Shown piece after piece: positions 49,156-62,445 of a DNA stretch of 64,000 nucleotides. The notes beneath the pieces are model-generated. The model saw only the letters and a list, made by a program, of their open reading frames with translations, had not been told where the DNA came from and did not search any database. The first letter of the stretch is position 1. Every line of letters starts with the position of its first letter. The translations under genes and the position numbers were made by a program. Location: NCBI GenBank assembly GCA_031835245.1, contig JAVKOQ010000028.1, positions 159,001 to 223,000 on the forward strand. Direction: 5' to 3'. Origin of the DNA: Balamuthia mandrillaris (Eukaryota; Discosea; Longamoebia; Balamuthiidae).

Positions 49156-49691
49156 ATGAGCCTACAAGTAACGGTGAAGGAAGCAAAGAACCTCCTTGCA
49201 GCGGATTCCAACGGTACTCCTTCCTTCTTTGGTTGTGGATTTAAGCAGGTTGTCACACCAACCCTTCCCCTCAAACGATACCAAACCTCATAGGTTTCTC
49301 CGACCCGTTCGTTATTCTCTCCCTTCCAGGGCAGACACACAAAACCAAGGTCATCAAAAAGAGTGTACGTATGCTACTTTCTCTATCACTGACAAACAAT
49401 AACTCCTGATAACCCCAACAGCTAAACCCGGTCTATAACGAGAGCTTTACATTCTCCTTAAGTGAGCCTCACCACGACTACAAGAACCAAACTCTAAAAG
49501 TGGAAGTGCGAGACAAGGACTTTTTTGGCTCTGACGCGCTTGGTCAAGTGGACATCCCCTTGATTAGCCTGCCAGTGGATGCTGCGCAAGAGGAGGAGAA
49601 GTGGTACACCTTGAACAGGACCAGCACCGGCCAGATATTGATCGGGTTAAAGTTGGAAAGACCTCTTGCTGGTGTTCATTTCACGCCGTAA
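49156..49691 (+). CDS. C2-domain protein, copy 1
   Basis: Exons 49156-49213, 49294-49364 and 49422-49691 give 132 aa, essentially a single C2 domain. It starts MSLQVTVKEAKNLLAADSNG. Calcium-site Asp residues are in AADSNG, FSDPFVILSL and VEVRDKDFFGSDALG. Later strands include LNPVYNESFTFSL and TSTGQILIGLKLE. C2 domains bind membranes in response to Ca2+, so it is probably a soluble Ca2+-dependent membrane-binding protein. It is a tandem paralogue of the next gene with identical lengths for exons 1 and 2. Confidence 0.9.
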
Positions 49692-49929
49692 GCGAAAGTC
49701 GCAACGAACGCTTTTCCCACAGGTCATTTAAATGTCCGGAGTGAAGAGCGGCCAGCGAGAGCCGCTCCCCATCTCTTGCAAAATAAAGGGGTCCAGCATG
49801 AGTCGACAGAAAAAATAAACACACGACACTACAGATTGTTTCGCGAAGCGTCACGATAAACCTGAAAATTATTGTTGTAACAAGAGAACAGAAAAAGAAA
49901 GAAGACCACAACCCAGTGGGGCGAGGAAG

Positions 49930-50609
49930 ATGAGCCTACAAGTAACGGTGAAGGAAGCAAAGAATCTCCGTGCCGCGGATTCCAACGGTACCCCTGTCTT
50001 GTTTTTTTGTAGCGGTCATGGTTGCCTCACATGCCTCTGCTTACCTCAAAGGACTTTCCGACCCGTTTGTAGTTCTATCCCTCCCAGGACAAACACACAA
50101 AACCAAAGTTGTCAAAAAGAGCGTAAGTAAGCAAACCTTTACTTAACCAACACAAAAAAAACAAGTTGAAATTACCAACAGAATGAAAGTCCAAGAGACA
50201 GTAAATGAAAGACATATGCAACATGGATAAAGAGAGCGAAGATACACTAACATTACTATCCCAGCTAAACCCCGAATTCAATGTGAGCTTTACGTTCCCT
50301 TTGAAAGAGCCTCATCATGACTACAAGAACCAAACCCTTCACGTGGAAGTACGGGACAAGGACTTTATAGGCTCCGATGCGTTGGGTCAAGTGGACATCC
50401 CTCTGATCAGCCTTCCGATTGACGCAACGCGAGAAGAAGAGAAGTGGTACACTTTAAACAAGACGGACACCGGAGAGATATTGCTGGGGCTGAAGTTGGC
50501 AAGGCCCATCGCTGGAGTGGACTTCACCCCAGTCTATGCGGCGGAGATCATCGAAGCGCGGCAAGAGGAGCAGCGAAGGAAGCGAAGCGACGCGGGGTTT
50601 CGATCGTGA
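49930..50609 (+). CDS. C2-domain protein, copy 2
   Basis: Exons 49930-49987, 50052-50122 and 50265-50609 give 157 aa. It has the same C2 fold as copy 1: MSLQVTVKEAKNLRAADSNG, LSDPFVVLSLPGQTHKTK, LNPEFNVSFTF and VEVRDKDFIGSDALG, with the calcium-binding Asp residues kept. It differs by a charged C-terminal extension, AAEIIEARQEEQRRKR, which could form a helix. The intron positions are identical to copy 1, so the pair arose by tandem duplication of a spliced gene. The second intron is longer here. Confidence 0.9.
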
Positions 50610-50752
50610 TCCAATTTCAGATCGCCAATGGAAAATCAGACCCGGATGTCGACAACAATCGAAAAATTGACCTAAATAGGTTCCTCATTACTTTTTAAGG
50701 GAACAGAAAAAACATTGCCCAGTCGACAAAGAGAAACGATTAAACGCACGCG

Positions 50753-52986
50753 ATGAAAGCGGTGAGCGCAACGGTAGGGCAAGGCCTCGGCAAGCCCTTT
50801 GCTCTGCTGCAAAAAATCTATGGGGAGGAGCTCGCGCGAGCCCCTACGTACAAGGCCGTCGGGCTGGACTCTCCGCCAGAGGTCGCCCCGCCCTTTCCCG
50901 ACCTGCCGACCGAACTCTGCTCCCAAATTTTCGCCCTGCTGGAGGCCAAAGACCTCCTTGCCTCCGCCCAACTGGTGAACAGGAGCTGGTTTCAATATTC
51001 TTCTTCGGACGCATTGTACCTTTGCTTCCTCCCTCTCTCTCATCTTTCTTAATTTTAATCCGAAAACAATTATTATAAAAGTTGGTCACAGTTGTGCTAC
51101 TCAAAATGGGGTGCCGTGCAGAAACCTTACTCGTTGACTTGGAAGGAGGCCCATCTGGACATGCTCTTGGAAGTCCACGGCCGAAGACCTTGTCGTAAAG
51201 AACAATGCGAACAGCATAAAAATTCAATCCCGTAAGTAGTACTACGTGCCTCCTCCTTTCACTGCTGCTCCTTGCCTGTTTTCGTTTTTTTTTGGTTTTT
51301 GGAAGTGTTGGTTTTGGGTTTCTTTTTTTTTCTTACCCGTTTGGTTCTGTGTCCAGACCCATGCCGCCCCCAGCATGCGGTTTGCGCGCCCCTCCCATTA
51401 TGAAGCCGCTACGACCGGAACCCAAGGCTGTCGACCTTGTGGACTACCAAAAGGCTCCTGTTGGTGGTTTTGTGGTACCATGATTGCTTGCTTGTGACTT
51501 CCTTTCTTCTTATTTGCTCTTCAGTCTTTTTTGCTCCCTTTTCTCCTGCTCCTTCCTGTCGCTTATCTTCTCTCGGCTTTATGCATGACACGTTTTCTCA
51601 TACGAAAGGTACACCCGGATAGTTCTAAGGACGTAACAGCAAGCTTTGAAGCCCCTTTCTACGATTTAAAAAGTTTAGATGGCGTGTTCATGACATACAG
51701 GGCAGTAATGTATAGACTAGACAGTGAAGAACAAACCCTAAGAGGCATCCATCGCTATTCCAAATTCATGCAACTCAAAGCCAAGCTCCCCAAAGGTACC
51801 ATGTTGGTCCCTACTAACGACATTGAAGCCGTTTGGCTCACCCACATGCTGCGACCAACTCAATACCACAACGAACTCGAACAGCTATTTGGTATTTCCT
51901 ATGTTCTTCCTTTTTCATTGTGGTTCTTTCTCTCATGCCCCTCATTATCATAAAAAACAAAACCCTCTTCTGAACACATAGGTTTGATGGATGTCGAGCA
52001 TAAAATCCTGCTCTCCGACTTTGAGCTTCACCACAAACAACTGGCTCTGGAAGATACAGCGCAACTCTGGCAGACAGCCTATGGAGAGGCCTACTGCAAT
52101 CTCGAGAATGACATTCATGAGGCTCCCCCTCGCCTTCAGCACAACTTTTGGTGCGGCCTCACAGTGGTGAACGAGTGGCAAAGCACATACAACTTTTACA
52201 ATCCCCCAGAAATAGCAATGATAGAACAACAAGAAAACTCTTCACCTATTTCTTCTCCTTTTAGCCAACTGATTCCAAGTGCGCGTCGCCCTGGCCTGAA
52301 GATAAAGAAATCGAATGCTTCAGAGGTTCCTGAAGGCTGGAAGAATCCCTTTGGGTTTGCTATTCCTCGCTCCGCTTTTGTATACTTTTTTTTCTTGCAC
52401 TGTTTGGATTGGTTGATCGTTGTCTGTTTCGTAGCCCTTCGCATTCTTTTGTTTTATTCTTTGTTGTTTGTTGGAAACGCCGTTAACCGATGTCGTAGTT
52501 TCAGTGTTGCAGATGTACAGTATATTGTCATGAATGACCACCCCTATTCTCTTCCGGATATCTCTACTGGCCTTAAAGCATATGAACGCTTCCTGTACCG
52601 TCTCTCTTTCGCCTCCTGTTTCCTTTCTGCTTTTCATTCTAAAGCCTCACTCTTCTCAACCATTCCGTTTTCAACCCAGCTTTCTTTGTGCAAAGTATCG
52701 CGAGAAGATCTTCCAGGAGGATGGAACGCCTGTCCCCTCCTTCTCCCCCGTTCCTGACATCATCTCCGCCCTCTGGCAGTTCCACATGTTGCACCCCACC
52801 GCCTACGCTCACGACTGTCGACGCTTGTTGGGCTTCCAGCTGAACTTTGGTCCCGCTGCTCTCTCCAAAAATCGACTCAGCGGCAAGGCGTCCGTTGTCG
52901 AGGAGCTCTACCTGCAAGAGTTTGGCGTGGACCTGCGGATGGAAGGAATGTATTCTAGGCATTCTGAATTATCACCTTACTTTTAA
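50753..52986 (+). CDS. F-box and DUF1399 (GRDP-like) protein
   Basis: Seven exons: 50753-51015, 51082-51231, 51357-51474, 51609-51891, 51982-52379, 52521-52594 and 52680-52986, giving 530 aa. The F-box lies near residues 45-95 (LPTELCSQIFALLEAKDLLA). Two DUF1399-type segments follow. The first has DIEAVWLTHMLRPTQYHNE and the second has DIISALWQFHMLHPTAYAHD, each with the W-x-x-H-M-L-x-P-x-x-Y signature of glycine-rich-domain proteins. F-box with DUF1399 suggests an SCF adaptor. The exon 5|6 junction lies in a T-rich stretch and is the least sure. The last exon may be cut short, since the frame simply runs into a stop. Confidence 0.8.
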
Positions 52987-53465
52987 ACCTTTGGCCTGGA
53001 GGTTAACCCTCTCTCTTTACATCGTTTTACTTTTGTTATTCTTCTTTTTATGAGTTTAAAAAAAAAAACTAGAACTTGCCCTTGTGGCCAAAGGTTAAGC
53101 TTTTTTAAGATGGGGTAGACCAGTTACCGGAGCTCATACAAAGGCAAGAACAGCTTGGTTGTGAATACTTCCCGACACCCGCAAATCCCTTTCTTCAAGG
53201 GCTTGTCATACCAGCCCTCTTTCATCTTATGGGATTTTTTTGCCAACATAGGATAATTCACGATAATCCGGTTAAAATTAAATTATTGCGATGTTTTAAA
53301 ATAGTTTTGGAGGACTATAACCTTATTTGGTCTGAAATTCGAAAAAGAAGAACAGAACAAAAAAAAAAGGTAGTGATGAGAGTCTCTTCGGCTGTGGGTG
53401 CTGATCGTTTCGTTTTTTCGACCTTTCGTCCGCAACGAACATGGAGTCCCTGGTCCATCCACGCC
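52987..53465. other. Intergenic, F-box/DUF1399 gene to GH31 gene
   Basis: No gene recognised. The frame of the GH31 gene is open upstream of its chosen ATG, so an earlier start near 53376 cannot be excluded. Confidence 0.5.
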
Positions 53466-54395
53466 ATGCATGCCAAGACGATGACCATGTTTCTTCTCTT
53501 TTTCTTCTGCCTCGTCACACTGCTCTTCTTCCCAACAGCAACTGCTGCAGCGTTGTTGGTACTACTTTTTTTTCCGTTCATCACCATTCTCTTCTCTTCG
53601 TCGTTCTCTGCTTCGTTCTCTTCGCTTCATCGTTCTCTTCTCTTCTCTTCTCTTCATAGTTCTCTTTATCGTCGTTCTATTCATCATTCTCTTCGTTCTC
53701 TGCTTCGTTCTCCTCTCTTTGTCGTTCTCCTCTCTTTGTCGTTCTCTTCATCGTTCTCTTCTCTTCATCGTTTTCTTGTCTTCCCTCTACTACTCTTTGA
53801 TTCTAATCACACTTTTTAAACATAAAGGGTGAAGAAAAACAGTTGCCACAGTCTTTGGTTGTTCAACTGGACGAATGGGGAGCTGACTCTTTTCGCGTTC
53901 GCATCACACCCAATGCTCAGGTGGAAGATCCTCCCATTCAAGCCCTGCTGCTCTCTTCTTCTTATGCTTCCTCAGCTTCTCATCGCTTTGTTGTGGTTCC
54001 GACCCAACAACAACAACAAAGCACGACCAATACCACAAACGGCAACCTGATCGCCTCGTTGGACTCTTCCACAGGCCTTCTTACCTTCGTCCGAAAGTCT
54101 GACGGTCGCGTTTTGCTTCGTACGCTTTCTCAGCATTTCTCTTCACATTGGAATGAGAAACAGCCGAAAGAGAAGAACACTTTTTCTTCTTCGTCGTCGT
54201 CTGCGTTGTTGGGTGCGGCTGTTAGCTTTGCGGCAAATGAGAAAGAGCAAGTCTATGGCCTTGGAGAGCATCGTACTGGCAGACTGCAGAACAAACCCAT
54301 TTTCATAAGCTTTCAACAGAGTCAAGTGTGTCTTTCTCTCCTTCTCGTCTCTTGCTGTTCCTCTCCCTCTCTCCCTCTCCCTCTCACTCACTCAC

Positions 54396-54434
<39 letters not shown>

Positions 54435-56601
54435 CTTTTTTGTATCAAGAACAACACTAAAACTTTAAATCTTGTTAGTTATATACACTGTCAAGAGGAG
54501 CAGATATAAGTATTCCTTTTTATCAATCTTCTCTTGGCTATGGTTTCCTTTGGAATTTGCCTTCTTTTGGGTATACCCACTTTCTTCTTGTTCTTCGTCG
54601 TTTTGCTCTGCTTTTTACTTTCATCTTCTTTCATGGTTAATCATACTGCCATGAACAAATTCAAGGTATGTAAATATAAGCGAAGAGCACACCACATGGT
54701 ACTCCAATAGCACCTTCCAGATTGACTATTGGATAACTACCACACCTGATTCTGTTGCCCCATCTTCTCCTCCCTATCCTTATCTATTGCAGCGTTACGT
54801 TCATGCTACTGGTATCAATGCTTCAGTTTTAATTATTATTTCTTTACTCTTTCTTCCCGTTATTTGACGACCAATTTCTTATCCTCTGTTTCAAAGGCCA
54901 TCCTCCTTCCTTTCCATCCTTTGCAAGTGGTTTTTGGCAAAGCAAAAACAGATACCGCAACCAGACGGAACTGCTGTCCATCGGCGCTGGATATCTCAAG
55001 CTCAACTTACCAGTTTCCGTGCTTGTCATTGACTACTACCATTGGAAGAACTACGGAGACTGGTCCTTTGACCATTCTTGTTGGCCCGATCCTTCTTATA
55101 TGACGCAGACGCTTCACGATGTCTATAACATCGATCAAGTGATGGTCTCCGTTTGGCCGGTGGTTAGCAACCAGAGTCATAACTTTGAGGTGATGAAGGA
55201 ACGTGGTTTCCTGGTGAAGAATGCCGAAGGAGAGGCATGGCCTTGTTATGCCGGTAGCAATTATGTTTACGATCCCTTTCATCCTGATGCGCGTGCTTTT
55301 GTGTTTCAGCAGCTGAAGAGCGGATACTACGATCATGGAATTAAGGTTACACCCTTGTTTTTTGCTCTCTGTTTGTTTGAACTTATATGAGAAAATAGGT
55401 TTATTGGTTGGATGCAGATGAGCCAGAACGAAAACTGCCGGATCAAAGTGGCGAGTATTACTACCACATGGGACGTGACTTGCAAATAGGGATGGCCTTC
55501 CCACGAGTCCACCAGCAAATGGTGCATGATGGCTTGACCTCCTTACATGAAACAGATTTCATCATGTTGAGTAGAAGTGCATGGGCAGGTACCCGTCTTT
55601 TTCGTTTTTTTTTTTCTTATGCGCTTTTGTATTTTCTGTTTGTCATTCCTTTCTTGCTTTTCTGGTTTTCTTTCTCCGCTCTTTCCATCCCAACAGGAAC
55701 ACAACGACTGGCAGCAGCTGTCTGGAGTGGAGACATTCCATCCACATTTGAAGAATTGAATATCCAGGTGAGAGTAGCTCAGAACATGGCAATGAGCGGC
55801 ATCTACTGGTGGACAACCGACATCGGGGGTTATGTGAATGGCAACATTAATGATCCCCTCTTTAGAGTATGTCTTGCTTTTGTTCATTTCTGTTGATTCT
55901 TTGCATACGTTTAGTACAAAGATTTGAGGAACCTAACAAATTGTTCAATGATACCAAACTGTTAGGAATTGGTCGTGCGTTGGTTCCAATTTGGAGCGTT
56001 TTGTCCGCTGTTCCGATTGCATGGCAAACGCAGTCCCATCCAAAACGTTACTTCTTGCGGGCCAACTGGAGCACCAAATGAGATATGGCATTTCGGAGAA
56101 CCTGCTCTCTCCATTATTTCTGACCTCATCCATCTTCGCGAGAAGTTACGACCTTATATCATGAAACAGGTTATATTCTTTTTGTCTTTCTGTCTTTCGG
56201 TCTTCTCTGCTTTTCTTTTTCTGATATAGTGCCAACAAACAAAAGATGAGTATAGCTTCTCTTAATGGAGCTCCTCTACTGCGACCGATGGTTTATGCGT
56301 GTGCAGAAGTGGAGTGCCAACAAGCAGAAGACCAGTTTATGTTTGGACCGGATTGGTTGGTCGCTCCTGTGATGCAGCCTTATGCGTCTTCTAAAGCAAG
56401 GAGTGTTTATCTTCCGTCTTCTGAAAATTGGGTTCATTATTTCACTGGAAAGACCTACACAGGAGGACAAACTGTCACTATGTACGACCTAACCTCTTTT
56501 TTCACTTTACCCCTGTCTCTCTTTTCCTGACCCACTTGTTTGCCAGTGAAACACCATTGCACAGCTTTCCTCTCTTTTTCCGACAACAGCGCCACAATTA
56601 A
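53466..56601 (+). CDS. GH31 family glycosidase (alpha-xylosidase/alpha-glucosidase type)
   Basis: Ten exons: 53466-53558, 53828-54325, 54479-54570, 54666-54811, 54897-55345, 55399-55588, 55697-55866, 55966-56169, 56246-56481 and 56547-56601, giving 710 aa. A signal peptide (MFLLFFFCLVTLLFFPTATA) leads to the N-terminal beta domain with YGLGEHRTG and SLGYGFLWNLPSFG. The TIM barrel follows: FWQSKNRYRNQTELL, LVIDYYHW, the nucleophile in VYWLDADEPE (D431), the acid/base in WSGDIPSTF (D502), and RLHGKRSP. The FWQSKNRYR and WLDADEPE forms point to the bacterial-like xylosidase subgroup rather than ER glucosidase II. It probably acts in digestive vacuoles or is secreted. The C-terminal beta domain is short. 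Confidence 0.92.
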
Positions 56602-56874
56602 ACTCTTTTCTTCCTTTATTCTGTTTACTTTCTCACTTTGGGTTCTTCTTAATCGGAAAGACTCGTTCTTCTTTATCTAACTACAGCCGCAAAAGGTAAC
56701 TTTTCCATTATGGTGTTTTGTTGTAAAGGAAGAAAATCATATTAAAACTTGCTCGTTAATTATTGTTAATTCAGAAAAAAGAATGAGGCAACCGTTTGCC
56801 GGTAAAAGTTGACCATGATGCCGGTTATTTTAACATAACCTCCGTAGAAAACAAAGAGTAAACAAACGAACACA
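56602..56874. other. Intergenic, GH31 to Frizzled-like gene
   Basis: T-rich then A-rich spacer. No gene seen. Confidence 0.5.
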
Positions 56875-57514
56875 ATGTGGCGCTACTTCTCCTTCTTTAC
56901 CAGCCTTCTTCTTATCTTTACCTCATTCTCTGGTTCGTAGTGTTTTTCTTTTCTTTCTTCCTTTCGTTCTTATCGTTTTCTTCTTCGCCAGCTGCTCAAA
57001 GATGTGTTATGTTGGAAGAGTCCATGCACAACCAAATCGATCCCAAGTGTTTGCCTCTTCTTCTGGACCAAAACCAACCTATCTACATACCCGCCAACCA
57101 AACGTTGGCCGATCTCACCGAACAAGCCTCTGCCTCTACTATTTTTTTAGGAGTTTGGGTGCCGCCTGCCTGTCGTGACGCTGCTCTTTTGTTGGCGTGT
57201 CATTACTCGTATAAGATCTGTAACGGCTCTTCCGGTGTGTATTCTTTCTTCTTCCTTGCTTCTTCTTTCTCCCTTATGTGTGCGTAACTTACTGTTTCTT
57301 AACTTGCCTTCATCAGCGGTTTCTCCGTGTTTGTCTCTTTGTAACTCTATGTCAGCTGAGTGCACGGAGTACTTCGAGTCCGTTGGAAGGGCCAACATGA
57401 TCCCACCCTGCACTACTTTCTTATTTCCAAATTCTTCCTGTAACCCAGGAAGCACTGCTAGTAAGCTCTCATTCTTGTCTTTATTTCCTAATCTAACTTC
57501 TTCTCTCGCTCTCG

Positions 57515-57547
<33 letters not shown>

Positions 57548-59535
57548 CTTATTGCTTCTCGTTTCTTTCCCCAAAAAAACAGAGGTGGGTTACAGCCAAG
57601 CAGACTGTCCCTATCCAACCGTCTACAATCCAGATATTACCGACGATATCTGTGCCCTTCCCTGTCCAGGCACCATCTACACTGAGGAACAATGGGACAC
57701 CCTTTATTCTGTCATGACTCTCTTTGGTGCCATATCTTTGGTCGCCTCCACCTTCTACGTCGTGACGAGCTTCTTGAATCCTGATACGAGACGATTTCCT
57801 GTCAACGTTTTGAACTTCTTAACTCTTTCGACCATTCCGGTTTCATTGGGACTTGTCTTTGGAGTATTTGCTGGAGGATCAGAGAACATAATTTGTTCAG
57901 ACAAGGGGGAGTATCAAGGAGTCGGGCGAGGAGATGCTGGTGGTCTTGCTTGCGTTCTTCAAGGTGCGTCTATTGATGCTAAATGTTTTACTTTTGTCTT
58001 GTCTATGTTTTATTTTCTTTTTTCTAAAGTGAGATTTTATATAGGAATTTTGTTGGTATGCGGAGGATTATGTGTTGCTTGTTGGTGGACCATCGCAGCT
58101 TTCAACGTACCTGTTCTTTTCCTTCTTGTTTCTTTTATTCTTCTGCTTCTTCTGCTTCCTCCTCATCCTCCTCTTCCTGTTCTTTTTCTTCTATGTTTGT
58201 CCTTCTTACTAAATCGCTTTTCTTCAGTTGGTCATGTTGATTGTTGTTCAAGTATCTCGTGATAAGCTCCACAAATTTGAAAAATGGTAACTTGTTCACC
58301 TCATTTTTCTATCGTTCTTTTGCTGCTTATTCTATTCTGCAGTCCTAACGTTCATTAAAAAACAGGTATCACATCATAGGGTGGACACTACCAGTACTGC
58401 TTACCATCATTCCTTTGGCCGCAAAGAAGATACAAGCCTCTCCTACCGTTTCGTGGTGCTTCATTTATGATGAAGATACTGATTGGTGGATTTATGGCAA
58501 CTTTTATATTTTATGTATGCACTTTTTTCTCTTGTATGTAGTGTTTTTATTTCCTATTTTAACGAGCCACGTTGTTCCCTCCCCTTCTCTCTCTCTCTCA
58601 TTAGTTATTGGAAGCTGGTTGTTTGGGTCGCTGCTTATCTTGGGTGTGGTCATTACCATTCTTCGGGTAACTTTTTGTTGCATTTATATTCTTCATTTCA
58701 GGTGTTAACAAACATCGCCATCAATAACAGAGAAGTTATCAGTTTGACAAGAAGGGCAACTTGCCTTTTAGGGTGGTCATCCGTTTGTTGGTGATGATGT
58801 GTCTCTTTTGGGGTCTGACCGCCTTTCAGATTGCCTATCGCTTCTACGGCTCTGCTATCAAAGACGACGTTACCGAAGCTCTTGAAGAACAGGTTTGCTA
58901 TTATCTTTTCCTCCTCTTTCTTTTGCTTAACTTTTCTTGTAAAATCAATATTGACTTGAACAATACAGGTCGTATGCAGCGCGAGCACAGGAACGGAATG
59001 TGAGTTAAAGGAGAAACCCAACTTTGGGTTTCTCCTTTGGACTGTATTAGTGATGACCAACTTGGGAGCATTCGCCTTTCTGACGATCGGTTGCACCAAA
59101 ACCACGTTTAACTTTTGGCGAGGACTCATAAAGGATTTGTGGAGGGCGAAAGGCCGCGGCAATAAGATTCAGGTTTGGAGAAATTACACCATCACGAGAG
59201 ATCGTGCTCGTTCACGCTCCGCGTTTAACAGCAATGAGACAAGTACGTTCTTTGTTGTTGTTGTTGTTGTTGCTTTTTTTTACATTCTCTTTCTTGTAGT
59301 TTCTTACAACACTTTGAATTTGCTGCTGTCTCTTTTAAAAGGGTCTCGCACACCAAGCGGATATAACATGGGGGACAGCCCAAGGCAGCACCTGGAGCAA
59401 ATGGGGCTGACGGAGATGTACGCGGGACCGGACTCGGCTGCACCTCTATCCCAGCCGGAGGATGAGGTGGACAGCTCCATCGAGGAAGGAAAGAACTCGC
59501 ATTCCCCTTCGGACTCTGCCAGCTCAGAGGATTGA
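56875..59535 (+). CDS. Frizzled/Smoothened-like seven-transmembrane receptor
   Basis: Eleven exons: 56875-56932, 56992-57234, 57317-57460, 57583-57963, 58045-58106, 58228-58286, 58366-58514, 58605-58666, 58731-58892, 58969-59242 and 59342-59535, giving 595 aa. A signal peptide and a Cys-rich extracellular domain (CRDAALLLACHYSYKIC, CLSLCNSMSAEC) precede seven hydrophobic helices. The first includes VMTLFGAISLVASTFYVVTS with RRFPVNVLNF after it, and GGLCVACWWTIAAFN is helix 3. The long Ser/acidic tail follows KTTFNFWRGLIKDLW. This matches the Frizzled/Smoothened-like receptors known in amoebozoans, which lack a Wnt ligand; the ligand here is unknown. It sits in the plasma membrane. Confidence 0.9.
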
Positions 59536-59877
59536 GTGGTTTTTCTTTTTTCTTTAACTCATTTGTACAGGCCCTTGCATAGCATTTCTTTTCTATCCCT
59601 AAACCAAACCTAAAATTTAAAAACTTTATTCCAAGAAAATATTCGTGTCGACAAATTTGGTTTGATCTTAATTTGTTAAACAAACATAGATATACACACG
59701 TCATCACAGATTCTCGCCACCTTTTGTCGACTTCTTCTCGGGACGACACGTTGAAATATCTCTCGTGAAAAAAAGAAAGAAAGAAACAAGCAGACTACTC
59801 TCATTCTCTTCTCCCTTTTTTTTTTTTCAACAAATCGTCTCCTCTCCTTCTTGCTTCACAAACCAAGCTGAACAAAA
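59536..59877. other. Intergenic, Frizzled-like gene to SEC11
   Basis: Two GTCGAC palindromes (59647, 59726) lie in the promoter side of SEC11. Otherwise A/T-rich with no gene. Confidence 0.5.
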
Positions 59878-61110
<1,233 letters not shown>

Positions 61111-61137
61111 GCTTTTCTCCTCAAAGACTCATTCGTT

Positions 61138-61183
<46 letters not shown>

Positions 61184-61330
61184 AGTCTGATGGACCGTAA
61201 CGCGTTGTGAACCCGGACGCCCTCCTCTCTTTACTGTTGGTGAGCGACGTTCCCTTTCTCGCCTCGCCTAAAAGGTGTGGCAACGAACAGTAAGGGCAAA
61301 AGAAAAGAAAAAGGTGCGCACCCCTTGAAG

Positions 61331-62350
61331 ATGATGAGCACCGAGGAAGAAGACAGCGCCTTGCCTCCCGCCGAGCAAGTTCTCGGCGACTCGTCCCTGC
61401 TGTCGCTGATCTTCTCCTTCCTGCCCTCCGCCCCGCGGAGCGTGTTTCGGATGGGCCTCGTCTGCCGCGCCTGGCGAGCGGTCGTCCAGCAGGACCCGAG
61501 CTCCTGGTTTCGCCCTGGCGACCAAGAGAGCAAACCAGACTTTCGCTCGACCTCCTCCTGCCCACCAAAGGCCAAGCGTGCCCTCAAGGCCTTGTTCCTA
61601 AAGGACGGCAAGGAGGAGGGCGGTGACCGCCTCAGCAGCAAACAGATCGTTCAGAGCTTTTGGCCGCACCACCGCCTGTTTTATGCCTATTATTTGGGGT
61701 TTCAATGGGTGAACGACTACCACATGGCGGTGGTGGACAGGAGAACGGGAAGGGCGAGCGCTTTGCGGTTGTCGGACGATGGCACGGCCTTTCTTGCTTC
61801 CACCAGCCACATCTTGCGAAGTTTTCTGCGCGGGTCCGAGGGCGACAGCACGGCAGAATGGTTCGAGCTGACGGAGCTGAAAACGGTTCTTCTCGACTTG
61901 CACCGCCACGGCTTGCTTCTTCGCCTCGGCCCCTGTTCCACCATCCCCAAGGACAAAGCAGGAGGAACGCAAGACCAAAACCTGGAGCTGGTGTTCAACC
62001 TGATGAAGGTGCTGCTTCTCCTGTGTCACCCAGCCGACAATGCGAGGCTGCCGGAGCCGCTGATTGCTTACAAGGCGCTGCCCGATGGCAAGCTTCTCCA
62101 CGGCGTGCAGTCCCCCAACGAGCTGGACTCCCTGCTGGGCGCCCGCGTGGAACCCGCCTCCCCATCGTCGCTTCGCCTCGATGCAGAGTGTTGCATGCAG
62201 GTAGAGTACGGGACGGAATATCACAGCATGGGCGGCCATGACACGCGGCTGTACCACTGCCGGCTCGTTCTGGACGGGAAGAACGACGACTTCCGCTTCA
62301 CCGCCAACCTTGTCCAACGAAGAAGAAAACAAGGCCTCGCCCTCTCTTGA
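61331..62350 (+). CDS. F-box protein
   Basis: Single exon, 339 aa, starting at MMSTEEED. The frame is open a little further upstream but has no earlier ATG. The F-box at about 20-65 reads DSSLLSLIFSFLPSAPRSVF then VCRAWRAVVQQ. The rest contains WPHHRLFYAYYLGFQWVND and LYHCRLVLDGKNDDFRF but no repeat or domain I recognise. GC content is higher than in neighbours. Probably an SCF adaptor. This is the fourth F-box gene in the window. Confidence 0.8.
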   Translation: MMSTEEEDSALPPAEQVLGDSSLLSLIFSFLPSAPRSVFRMGLVCRAWRAVVQQDPSSWFRPGDQESKPDFRSTSSCPPKAKRALKALFLKDGKEEGGDRLSSKQIVQSFWPHHRLFYAYYLGFQWVNDYHMAVVDRRTGRASALRLSDDGTAFLASTSHILRSFLRGSEGDSTAEWFELTELKTVLLDLHRHGLLLRLGPCSTIPKDKAGGTQDQNLELVFNLMKVLLLLCHPADNARLPEPLIAYKALPDGKLLHGVQSPNELDSLLGARVEPASPSSLRLDAECCMQVEYGTEYHSMGGHDTRLYHCRLVLDGKNDDFRFTANLVQRRRKQGLALS

Positions 62351-62445
62351 AGGGGTCCGTCGGGCCACCTTCCCTTTGGCCAAAGAGATGATCTTTTCTA
62401 CACCAAAAATATCGTTTTTTGTTTTTGTTTTGTCTCTTCTGGTTA

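Noticed and set aside
61598-62383. 261-codon open frame opposite the last F-box gene
   Set aside because: GC-rich antisense shadow; the sense frame has an F-box.
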